From the NCBI GenBank assembly GCA_020024395.1, contig JAHHTV010000105.1, positions 1 to 5,668 on the forward strand: a stretch of DNA of 5,668 nt. Direction: 5' to 3'. Below, piece after piece: positions 1 to 5,250 of the stretch (position 1 is its first letter; the number at the start of each line of letters is the position of its first letter). This DNA is from Anaerotignum sp. GTDB taxonomy: Bacteria > Bacillota > Clostridia > Lachnospirales > Anaerotignaceae. The position numbers and the translations under genes are program-made. The notes beneath the pieces were generated by a model that was not told the origin of the DNA, did not search any database, and worked only from the letters and a program-made list of their open reading frames with translations.

Positions 1-1
1 A

Positions 2-403
2 AATAGTATGGACCATGGCTTGGAACAGACAGAAATACGAGAAAAAATGGGCAAAACACCTGTGGGGACGATTTCTTTGGAAATACAGAAAACAGGAACA
101 CAGATATTTGTGGTATTTCGAGATGATGGACAAGGTTTGGACAAAGAACGCATACTCAAAGCAGCAAAAGCAAAAGGTTGGCTAAAAAAAGCGGAAACAG
201 AGTATGAAGACAACGAAGTGTATGCATTTTTGTTGCGACCAGGGTTTACCACAAAACAAAAGGCAACATTGTTTTCTGGTAGAGGTGTTGGTTTAGATGT
301 GGTAAATGCAGCGGTATCATCGCTCGGCGGCAGTATTCGGATTGAAAGTACCATATGTATGGGTACAACATTTTTTATGGAGTTTGCATTGGAACAATCA
401 TAA
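2..403 (+). CDS. CheA-like histidine kinase, C-terminal ATPase part (5' truncated by window)
   Basis: Only the last 133 codons are present; the reading frame is open from the left edge and begins with NSMDHGLE, the N-box of a CheA-type HATPase (P4) domain. The ATP-lid motifs follow in order: DDGQGLD (nt 122-142), a PGFTT segment, SGRGVGLDVV (nt 275-304) and a closing GT. The LGG-x-I-x-I-x-S strand between the last two is also typical of CheA. The family autophosphorylates a His in an Hpt domain and passes phosphate to a response regulator, normally in a complex with CheW and chemoreceptors. Here the protein stops about ten residues after the final GT motif, so the usual CheW-like P5 domain (about 130 residues) is absent. 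Either this is a CheA-like kinase of different architecture, or a stop has removed the tail. The Hpt and dimerisation parts lie outside the window. The ATG at position 8 is inside the N-box and is not the true start. Domain identity is certain; the pathway is not. Confidence 0.85.
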   Translation, partial: NSMDHGLEQTEIREKMGKTPVGTISLEIQKTGTQIFVVFRDDGQGLDKERILKAAKAKGWLKKAETEYEDNEVYAFLLRPGFTTKQKATLFSGRGVGLDVVNAAVSSLGGSIRIESTICMGTTFFMEFALEQS

Positions 404-434
404 TATGTAAAAAATAGAAATGAGATGATGGTAT

Positions 435-833
435 ATGAAAAGTATCAAACCAGGTAGAGGTTCTTCATTGGAACATGGCATTGGCGGCTTGATTGCGGCT
501 GTATTTGGGCTTGTATGGTTAAAGGGTGCCAGCAGTATGGGAGCACCACGCAGTATGTTGATATTTGGTGGTTTGTTTGTGTTGATTGGTGTTTTGAATG
601 CATTTTTGGGATTTTACAACGCAAATGCAAAAAATAGACTTTCGATATATGATATTGTAGAAGATGAACCAGATGTTTTGGAGCAAAAATTGGGAAATAC
701 ACAAAAAGAAAATGAACCAAATGTTTTGGAAAAAAATTTGGATGATACACAAAGAACAGCGTATTGTCCGTATTGTGGCGCAAAAGCAGATGAAAATTAC
801 GAGTTTTGTCGTGCATGTGGCAAAAAAATATGA
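435..833 (+). CDS. Small membrane protein with C-terminal zinc ribbon
   Basis: This 132-residue protein has a short basic N-terminus (K2, K5, R8), two hydrophobic stretches at about residues 15-34 and 41-61 joined by a short Gly/Ser loop, a hydrophilic linker, and a C-terminal zinc ribbon. The ribbon is CPYCG (C111, C114) and CRACG (C125, C128), a four-Cys metal site. The likely topology is a membrane hairpin with both ends in the cytoplasm. The linker (residues 76-107) is a tandem duplication of 16 residues. Zinc-ribbon proteins with membrane helices are frequent in Clostridia and mostly uncharacterised; no specific function can be given. It starts 31 bases after the kinase gene with no terminator between, so co-transcription is likely. 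The ribosome binding site is weak (GAGATGATGG just upstream). No enzyme motif is visible. Confidence 0.75.
   Translation: MKSIKPGRGSSLEHGIGGLIAAVFGLVWLKGASSMGAPRSMLIFGGLFVLIGVLNAFLGFYNANAKNRLSIYDIVEDEPDVLEQKLGNTQKENEPNVLEKNLDDTQRTAYCPYCGAKADENYEFCRACGKKI
660..755 (+). repeat. Two-copy 48-bp in-frame tandem repeat
   Basis: Copies lie at 660-707 and 708-755. By direct comparison 39 of 48 bases and 9 of 16 encoded residues agree. The shared protein pattern is E-x-E-P-x-V-L-E-x-x-L-x-x-T-Q. The unit is a multiple of three, so the frame is kept. It lengthens the linker between the membrane part and the zinc ribbon of the host protein. The divergence suggests an old duplication rather than an assembly artefact. 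Confidence 0.85.
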
Positions 834-873
834 CCCAAAATTACAAAATGATATGATTTTTTTATAGATGGGC

Positions 874-883
874 TTGTATACAA
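874..883. promoter_or_regulatory. Perfect 10-bp palindrome, possible operator
   Basis: TTGTATACAA is its own reverse complement and coincides with the -35 region of the candidate pta promoter. Palindromes centred on GTATAC are typical of operators for GntR-family repressors. A repressor bound here would block RNA polymerase. No regulator gene is in the window, so the link is inference, and a 10-base palindrome in AT-rich DNA can arise by chance. Confidence 0.28.
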
Positions 884-902
884 ACAAAAATTTGATTATA
901 AT
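874..902 (+). promoter_or_regulatory. Candidate sigma-A promoter for pta-ackA
   Basis: TTGTAT (874-879, three of six matches to TTGACA) is followed after exactly 17 bases by a perfect TATAAT (897-902). The predicted start is near 908-910, giving a leader of about 100 bases before the GTG of pta. A second, weaker option is TTGAAA at 918-923 with TATATA at 943-948 (19-base spacer). The placement upstream of a metabolic operon fits, but the weak -35 box keeps confidence moderate. Confidence 0.42.
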
Positions 903-912
903 AAATATGCTG

Positions 913-931
913 TTCGCTTGAAAAAAGCGAA
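913..931 (+). other. Leader hairpin upstream of pta
   Basis: TTCGCTT (913-919) and AAGCGAA (925-931) form a perfect 7-bp stem with loop GAAAA. Only three T residues follow, so it is not a good terminator. If the promoter at 874-902 is real, the hairpin sits within a few bases of the transcript 5' end, where such stems often slow mRNA decay. No known riboswitch architecture is recognisable in the rest of the leader. Confidence 0.4.
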
Positions 932-995
932 TTTGGAAACAGTATATAAAACATCGGATTGATTTTTCGGTGAAAAACAAAAAAATTATATGTAT

Positions 996-1001
996 AGGAG
1001 G
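996..1001 (+). promoter_or_regulatory. Ribosome binding site of pta, supporting a GTG start
   Basis: AGGAGG is followed after eight bases by GTG at 1010. There is no other start nearby, and translation from this GTG gives exactly the family N-terminus and length. This decides the non-ATG start. Confidence 0.9.
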
Positions 1002-1009
1002 TTTTTACA

Positions 1010-2017
1010 GTGGACTTTTTATCTCAAGTAAAAGCAAAAGCAAAAGCGGACAAAAAGGTTATTGTACTGCCTGAATCTTTTGAAAAAAGAAATTTGGAAG
1101 CAGCAGCAGAATGCCTGAAAGATGATTTGGCAGATATCGTTTTAATTGGTAACAAAGAAAAAATCATGGAAGCGGCAGGCAGCTTTGATGTATCCAAAGC
1201 AATTTTTGTAGACCCTGAAAGCTACGAAAGAATGGACGAAGTGGTTGCTGGTTTGGCAGAAGCAAGAAAAAGCAAAGGTATGACTTTGGAAGAAGCAAGA
1301 AAACTGCTTTTGGACGACCCTATGTTTATGGGTGTTATGTTGGTAAAAATGGACATTGCAGACGGTATGGTTTCTGGTGCAATCCATTCTACCGCAGATA
1401 CATTGCGTCCTGCACTGCAAATTTTGAAAACAGCACCTGGTACAGAACTGGTTTCCTCCTTCTTTATCATGGTGACAAATACACCACAATATGGTGATGA
1501 TGGTATTTTATTATTTGCAGACTGTGCATTGAACCAAAATCCTACTTCCCAAGAATTGGCTTGCATTGCAGGCGATTCTGCAAAATCTTATGAAGCATTT
1601 ATTGGCAAAGAAGCAAGAGTTGCAATGTTGAGCCATTCTACAATGGGTTCTGCAAAACACGCTGATGTTACAAAAGTGGTGGATGCAGTAAATATTGCAA
1701 AAGAAAAATATCCAAATATCAAATTGGATGGTGAAATTCAGCTCGATGCCGCTATCGTAAAAGAAGTTGGCGAATTGAAAGCACCACAAAGCACAGTTGC
1801 TGGGAAAGCAAATGTATTGGTATTCCCTGACATTGATGCGGGTAACATTGGCTACAAATTGGTACAAAGATTTGGTCAGGCAGAAGCATTTGGCCCTGTA
1901 CTGCAAGGTATTGCAAAACCTGTAAATGACTTGTCAAGAGGTTGCTCTGCAAATGATATTGTGGCTGTGGTGGCATTGACATCTGTACAGGCACAAGTAA
2001 TGGCAAAAAATAAATAA
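1010..2017 (+). CDS. pta: Phosphate acetyltransferase
   Basis: This enzyme catalyses acetyl-CoA + phosphate = acetyl phosphate + CoA in the cytoplasm, the first step of acetate formation (reversible for acetate use). The 335-residue product matches the short, single-domain class of Pta (about 330 residues), without the N-terminal regulatory domains of the long enterobacterial form. Visible family blocks are [21 protein letters not shown] around residues 114-134, [19 protein letters not shown] (205-215), [10 protein letters not shown] (239-248), [12 protein letters not shown] (272-283) and [11 protein letters not shown] (308-318). Ser309, Arg310 and Asp316, and also Arg133, fall at the same numbers as the active-site residues described for the Methanosarcina thermophila enzyme, so the protein should be active. 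It starts with GTG behind AGGAGG. ackA follows after 22 bases with its own ribosome binding site and no terminator, forming a pta-ackA operon. Lys is almost always AAA and Arg AGA, as in a highly expressed gene of an AT-rich host. Confidence 0.97.
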   Translation: MDFLSQVKAKAKADKKVIVLPESFEKRNLEAAAECLKDDLADIVLIGNKEKIMEAAGSFDVSKAIFVDPESYERMDEVVAGLAEARKSKGMTLEEARKLLLDDPMFMGVMLVKMDIADGMVSGAIHSTADTLRPALQILKTAPGTELVSSFFIMVTNTPQYGDDGILLFADCALNQNPTSQELACIAGDSAKSYEAFIGKEARVAMLSHSTMGSAKHADVTKVVDAVNIAKEKYPNIKLDGEIQLDAAIVKEVGELKAPQSTVAGKANVLVFPDIDAGNIGYKLVQRFGQAEAFGPVLQGIAKPVNDLSRGCSANDIVAVVALTSVQAQVMAKNK

Positions 2018-2039
2018 TATAAATGAAGGAGAGAAAATA

Positions 2040-3236
2040 ATGAAAATTCTGGTATTAAACTGTGGTAGTTCTTCTTTGAAATATCAGTTGATTGATATGG
2101 ATACAGAAAAAGTAATGGCAAAAGGTCTTTGTGAAAGAATTGGTATCGAAGGTTCCAGACTGAAACATCAACCTGCTGGTAAAGCAGATGTTGTTTTCAA
2201 TGATTATATGCAAGACCACAGCGTAGCTGTAAAAATGGTATTGGATGCATTGACAGACAAAGAACATGGTGTTGTATCATCTATGAAAGAAATCAATGCA
2301 GTAGGTCATCGTGTGGTACATGGTGGTGAATATTTTGCAAATTCTGTTATCATCAACGATGAAGTAAAAGAAGCACTGCAAAAATGCTGCGAATTAGCAC
2401 CTTTGCACAATCCTGCAAACTTGATTGGTATTGAAGCTTGCGAAAAAATCATGCCAGGCGTACCTCAAGTAGGTGTGTTTGATACAGCTTTCCACCAGAC
2501 AATGCCTGAAAGAGCATATTTGTATGCAATTCCTTATGAATACTATGAAAAATACAAAATCAGAAGATATGGCTTCCACGGCACAAGCCACAGATATGTA
2601 TCTGAAGAAGCTGCAAAAATGATGGACAGACCTTATGACCAAACAAAAACAATTACTTGCCACTTGGGTAACGGTGGTTCCATTTGTGCAGTCAGAAATG
2701 GTAAATCCATTGATACAACAATGGGCTTCACACCTTTGGAAGGTTTGGTAATGGGTACAAGAGCTGGTGACGTTGACGCAGCTGTGATTACATTCTTGAT
2801 GGAAAAAGAAAACTTGACACCTCAAGAAATGGATACTATATTGAACAAAAAATCTGGTGTATTGGGTATTTCTGGTGTTTCCAGCGACTTTAGAGATATT
2901 GAAGAAGCAAGCGAACATGGTAATGAAAGAGCAGGTATGGCACTTGACGTATTTGCTTATAAAGTAGCAAAAAGAATTGGTGCTTATGCAGCAGCTATGA
3001 ATGGTGTAGACTGCATCGTATTTACTGCTGGTTTGGGCGAAAACTCTGGTTCTACAAGAAGATTGATTTGTGATTATTTGGGTTATTTGGGTATTCACAT
3101 TGATTCTTATCACAATTCTTTGAGAGGAAAAGCAATCGAAATTACCACTCCTGATTCCAGAGTAAGAGTTTTTGTAATTCCTACAAACGAAGAATTGGTA
3201 ATTGCAAGAGATACAAAGGAATTGCTTGACAAATAA
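2040..3236 (+). CDS. ackA: Acetate kinase
   Basis: This cytoplasmic enzyme transfers phosphate from acetyl phosphate to ADP, giving acetate and ATP, the substrate-level phosphorylation step after Pta. The 398-residue product has the normal family length. N-terminal [16 protein letters not shown] is the acetate/butyrate kinase signature; [47 protein letters not shown] and IPTNEEL follow in order. Residues N7, R91, D148, H180, R241 and E384 occur at the numbers used for catalytic and substrate-binding residues of the Methanosarcina thermophila enzyme, so it should be fully active. The start is ATG with AAGGAG at 2026-2031, eight bases upstream. It is the second gene of the pta operon. The last codons (CTT GAC AAA TAA) contain the -35 box of the promoter for the next gene, and no terminator separates them, so some ackA transcripts may run into the DUF177-rpmF unit. 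Confidence 0.98.
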   Translation: MKILVLNCGSSSLKYQLIDMDTEKVMAKGLCERIGIEGSRLKHQPAGKADVVFNDYMQDHSVAVKMVLDALTDKEHGVVSSMKEINAVGHRVVHGGEYFANSVIINDEVKEALQKCCELAPLHNPANLIGIEACEKIMPGVPQVGVFDTAFHQTMPERAYLYAIPYEYYEKYKIRRYGFHGTSHRYVSEEAAKMMDRPYDQTKTITCHLGNGGSICAVRNGKSIDTTMGFTPLEGLVMGTRAGDVDAAVITFLMEKENLTPQEMDTILNKKSGVLGISGVSSDFRDIEEASEHGNERAGMALDVFAYKVAKRIGAYAAAMNGVDCIVFTAGLGENSGSTRRLICDYLGYLGIHIDSYHNSLRGKAIEITTPDSRVRVFVIPTNEELVIARDTKELLDK

Positions 3237-3254
3237 GCATCCTTTCAGTATAAT
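3226..3254 (+). promoter_or_regulatory. Consensus sigma-A promoter for DUF177-rpmF
   Basis: TTGACA (3226-3231) and TATAAT (3249-3254) match both consensus hexamers perfectly at the optimal 17-base spacing. The -35 box lies inside the last two sense codons of ackA. The predicted start is around 3260-3262, giving a leader of about 22-24 bases to the ATG at 3284. Such a promoter suits constitutive expression of a ribosomal protein gene, independent of the pta promoter. Confidence 0.85.
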
Positions 3255-3283
3255 GTTTTAGGTACGACTACGGGGTGATTTGA

Positions 3284-3790
3284 ATGATATTGGAAATGGC
3301 TCAGTTATATGGTAAAAATGGTGCTTCTATGGCGGTGCATATCATAGAGTATATGGAAGATACTTCACCATATCCCGATGTTGTGGGTTTTATAGAGCCT
3401 GTAAAAATAGAAGGAACTCTCACAAACGAAAATGAAGTTTTCGTTTTGGAGGCAAAGGGCGAAACAAAGGTCAGCCTTCCGTGCGACCGTTGTCTGACGC
3501 CGGTCGAAACAGAGATTTGCTTCAATATTGAGGAGCGTTTTTCCCATACAGGCAGAGAGAATGAAGAGATAGAAACTTTTTCGGGAGACCAAATCGGTCT
3601 TGCGGACTATGTCAAAAGAGCTATCCTAGAAGCACTGCCTATGAAGACAGTTTGTAGGGAGGACTGTAAAGGACTCTGTCCTGTCTGCGGCAAGGATTTG
3701 AATCAGGGCGATTGTGGTTGTGATACAACCGAATTTAATCCGATGTTTGAAAGTTTAAGAGCTCTTTTCAATGTTGATGAGGAGGTGTAG
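3284..3790 (+). CDS. DUF177 / YceD family protein
   Basis: The 168-residue protein has the DUF177 hallmarks: a beta-rich N-terminal half leading to PCDRCLTPVE (C67, C70), an acidic middle, LADYVKRAILEALP (106-119) and a Cys-rich C-terminal signature C-x3-C-K-G-L-C-x2-C-G-K-D-L-N-x3-C-x-C (C124, C128, C132, C135, C144, C146). The family is encoded next to rpmF in most bacteria and, from work on the E. coli and plant members, is linked to 23S rRNA accumulation and large-subunit assembly. The Cys pairs suggest metal binding, which is inference. The start follows GGGGTGAT (3272-3279); a second ATG at 3296 lacks such a site. rpmF begins two bases after the stop, and its ribosome binding site lies inside the last codons, so the two are coupled. 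The middle of this gene uses more C/G-ending codons than pta and ackA, consistent with lower expression pressure. Confidence 0.9.
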   Translation: MILEMAQLYGKNGASMAVHIIEYMEDTSPYPDVVGFIEPVKIEGTLTNENEVFVLEAKGETKVSLPCDRCLTPVETEICFNIEERFSHTGRENEEIETFSGDQIGLADYVKRAILEALPMKTVCREDCKGLCPVCGKDLNQGDCGCDTTEFNPMFESLRALFNVDEEV

Positions 3791-3792
3791 AA

Positions 3793-3972
3793 ATGGCTGT
3801 ACCTAAGGGTCGAGTATCAAAATCTAAAAGAGATAAAAGAAAAGCGCAGAGCTGGAAAATTGCGACACCTAGTTTGGTGAAATGCAGCAAATGCGGCGAA
3901 TTGATGGTACCTCACCAAGTTTGCAAAGCTTGTGGTGCTTATAACAAAAAAACAATTATCAAAGTTGACTGA
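3793..3972 (+). CDS. rpmF: 50S ribosomal protein bL32 (zinc-binding form)
   Basis: The 59-residue protein starts MAVPKGRVSKSKRDKR, the strongly conserved bL32 N-terminus, and has a zinc ribbon at CSKCG (C31, C34) and CKACG (C44, C47). This is the Cys-containing (C+) form that binds zinc, not the Cys-less paralogue used under zinc limitation. It is a structural component of the large ribosomal subunit. GGAGGTG (3781-3787) provides the ribosome binding site and abuts the DUF177 stop codon (3788-3790). In many Firmicutes plsX and other lipid genes follow rpmF; here a terminator follows at once. Confidence 0.97.
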   Translation: MAVPKGRVSKSKRDKRKAQSWKIATPSLVKCSKCGELMVPHQVCKACGAYNKKTIIKVD

Positions 3973-3983
3973 TATGTCAAATG

Positions 3984-4016
3984 AAAAAAGACAGCAATGA
4001 TTTGCTGTCTTTTTTT
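3984..4016. terminator. Bidirectional intrinsic terminator
   Basis: GACAGCAA (3990-3997) pairs perfectly with TTGCTGTC (4002-4009) around a TGAT loop. The stem is flanked by six A (3984-3989) and seven T (4010-4016), so it can be read as stem plus U-tract on both strands. It ends the DUF177-rpmF transcript 11 bases after rpmF on the plus strand, and the AIM24-HEAT transcript on the minus strand. The minus-strand gene's stop codon (4017-4015) overlaps its flank. Confidence 0.93.
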
Positions 4017-4398
4017 ATTCATATTTTTGTATGGCTTTTTCTGCCATATGCCAATCTAAAAATAAATTGATATCTTGCAAAGCGTCTATGATACGCCAAC
4101 GATATGTTTCATTTTGCCGTAATTCTTGCAAGAGATATGGTTTGACGATATGTTTGTCAAGTTTGCCATGATTGCGTGCAATATAAGAAAGCCCTAATGC
4201 AGCATTGGCTCTTACAGCGGCATTTTGATGGGCAAACAATCGCAAACAAATGCTTTGGGCAAGCTTCCAATCGTCCCAATAAAAACCAACAGAAAGCGGT
4301 AACAATACGTAATCTTCGGTATCATCACATTGCTTGCAAATTTCTATGGCTTGTTGCAAAGAATATGTAGGCAAAGCAGCATAGATACGTTTTTCCAT
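4015..4398 (-). CDS. Small HEAT-repeat-like helical protein
   Basis: The 127-residue protein appears all-helical and has no signal peptide or membrane segment. Residues 59-77 (HQNAAVRANAALGLSYIAR region) have the typical HEAT pattern of small residues, Arg and hydrophobics at helix spacing; a second similar helix is at about 99-116 (RWRIIDALQDINLFLDW). Three to four helix pairs would fit the length. HEAT proteins are usually scaffolds for protein contacts, so no enzymatic role is proposed. Its ATG overlaps the stop of the upstream AIM24 gene by one base (TAATG). I see no Shine-Dalgarno sequence ahead of it, which points to translation by reinitiation after AIM24 and a matched stoichiometry. 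The stop lies in the arm of the shared terminator. The product family was not identified with certainty; HEAT-like is a pattern-based call. Confidence 0.68.
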   Translation of the reverse strand: MEKRIYAALPTYSLQQAIEICKQCDDTEDYVLLPLSVGFYWDDWKLAQSICLRLFAHQNAAVRANAALGLSYIARNHGKLDKHIVKPYLLQELRQNETYRWRIIDALQDINLFLDWHMAEKAIQKYE

Positions 4399-5159
4399 TA
4401 GCCAGTTACAGGAGCCAACAATACTTTACCAGTACCACGATATACATTGACCAAACCTTCGCCAGATGCCGCAGAACCAATGAGTGTTTTGCCAGAGCGT
4501 TCTACGGTAAATTCCAGACTACCACTCCATGCGATTGCCATATTGCCATCGACTTTCAAAACATCATTTTGCAATCTGATTTCAATTAACTCCTCACGAG
4601 GGCAAGGGCTTTCTAGGCAAACAACACCATTTCCAGAAATGCCAAGATTGAACAAACCTTCTCCACCTGCTACGGCTGAGGATAAATTGGAGCGCATCAC
4701 AGCTTTTTGTTGCAATGATGCTTCACAAGCCAAAAACAAACCATCATCTAATACAATAGAGCCATTCCAATTTGCCAAATCTTCTAGTAAAATATATTTA
4801 TAAGTGGGTTCCAATACCATCACACCATCACCTGTGTATTCTGGTTTGATTGCAGATTCACCAGTCACTTTACCACGAAGTGCTTTACCAAATAAATCGC
4901 CAACACCTTTTATACCAGTGGTTGCATTGACATTACCAACTGTCCACTGCATGGCACCTGCTTGTACAACAATATGAGATTTGCTTAAATCACAAATGAC
5001 TTGACGTCTGCGTACATTCATTTTACTTGCAAAATATGCAAATGCTGCACTGTTTGGCGTGACACTCAAATCACGAATGTATTCGATTGTGGTAAAAGCA
5101 CCAAGACTTTCCAATACATTGATGTCGTCATTTTCTGTTAAATTTCTGATTTGGTACAT
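4398..5159 (-). CDS. AIM24 family protein
   Basis: The 253-residue product is recognisable as a Firmicutes-type AIM24 (DUF124) protein from QAGAMQW (66-72), TTGIKGVGDLFGKALRGKVTGES (80-102), GVMVLEPTY, IVLDDGLFLACEASL (135-149), GGEGLFNLGISGNGVVCLES (165-184), VDGNMAIAWSGSLEFTVE and a final SGEGLVNVYRGTGKVLLAP. GEGL-x-N followed by G-x-G-x-V occurs twice, in line with the repeated beta structure of the fold. The yeast relative is a mitochondrial inner-membrane protein; bacterial members are mostly uncharacterised, so no reaction is assigned. No signal peptide or membrane helix is seen. The frame is open up to an ATG at 5213, but the start at 5159 is chosen because AAAGGAG stands eight bases before it and family members begin near MYxI. 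The stop overlaps the start of the HEAT-like gene. Confidence 0.9.
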   Translation of the reverse strand: MYQIRNLTENDDINVLESLGAFTTIEYIRDLSVTPNSAAFAYFASKMNVRRRQVICDLSKSHIVVQAGAMQWTVGNVNATTGIKGVGDLFGKALRGKVTGESAIKPEYTGDGVMVLEPTYKYILLEDLANWNGSIVLDDGLFLACEASLQQKAVMRSNLSSAVAGGEGLFNLGISGNGVVCLESPCPREELIEIRLQNDVLKVDGNMAIAWSGSLEFTVERSGKTLIGSAASGEGLVNVYRGTGKVLLAPVTG

Positions 5160-5167
5160 AGAATTCA

Positions 5168-5173
5168 CTCCTT
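5168..5173 (-). promoter_or_regulatory. Ribosome binding site deciding the AIM24 start
   Basis: Read on the minus strand this is AAGGAG, within AAAGGAGTG, eight bases before the ATG at 5159. The in-frame ATG at 5213 has no such site and lies inside the candidate promoter, so it would not be in the transcript. Confidence 0.88.
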
Positions 5174-5203
5174 TATTTGTAAAAAAATAGTATGTTCTGT
5201 AAT

Positions 5204-5232
5204 ATGGTATCATAAATATAAATGTCTTTCAA
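5204..5232 (-). promoter_or_regulatory. Candidate promoter of the AIM24-HEAT unit
   Basis: On the minus strand, TTGAAA (5232-5227, five of six matches) is followed after 17 bases by TACCAT (5209-5204, four of six), preceded by TGA, which makes an extended -10. The predicted start is near 5197, about 38 bases before the ATG. An imperfect inverted repeat, TATG-GTAT-CATA (5203-5214), covers the -10 box. No equally good promoter was found for the divergent gene at 5251, although TATAAA at 5217-5222 could serve as its -10. Confidence 0.4.
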
Positions 5233-5250
5233 TAAAAAGGGGATTAGAAT

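Noticed and set aside
857..863. Run of seven T after the zinc-ribbon gene as a terminator
   Set aside because: No GC-containing stem precedes it; only a weak, imperfect A/T pairing is possible.
664..867. Plus-strand frame starting in the tandem repeat of the zinc-ribbon gene
   Set aside because: It overlaps the real gene in another frame. Its repeated MNQMFW pattern is only the 48-bp repeat read out of frame, and there is no ribosome binding site.
934..947. cre-like (CcpA) site upstream of pta
   Set aside because: TGGAAACAGTATAT begins like the consensus but misses the central CG and the terminal CA, so it is too weak to report.
445..980. Minus-strand frames across the zinc-ribbon gene and the pta leader
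   Set aside because: They are Phe/Ile/Cys-rich translations of A-rich DNA, without motifs or ribosome binding sites.
1142..2006. Several minus-strand open frames inside pta
   Set aside because: They are antisense shadows of a certain pta with low-complexity products and no start signals.
2394..3113. Long open frame (239 codons) on the minus strand inside ackA
   Set aside because: It is antisense to a certain, fully conserved ackA, its product is Cys/His/Phe-rich without family motifs, and it has no ribosome binding site. It is a by-product of the strong codon bias of ackA.
4176..4803. Plus-strand open frames opposite the HEAT-like and AIM24 genes
   Set aside because: The minus-strand genes have family patterns, a ribosome binding site and coupled stop/start; the plus-strand frames have none of these.
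5160..5213. N-terminal extension of AIM24 from the ATG at 5213
   Set aside because: The extra 18 residues are not typical of the family, the ATG has no Shine-Dalgarno sequence and lies within the promoter, and the 5159 start has AAAGGAG at ideal spacing.
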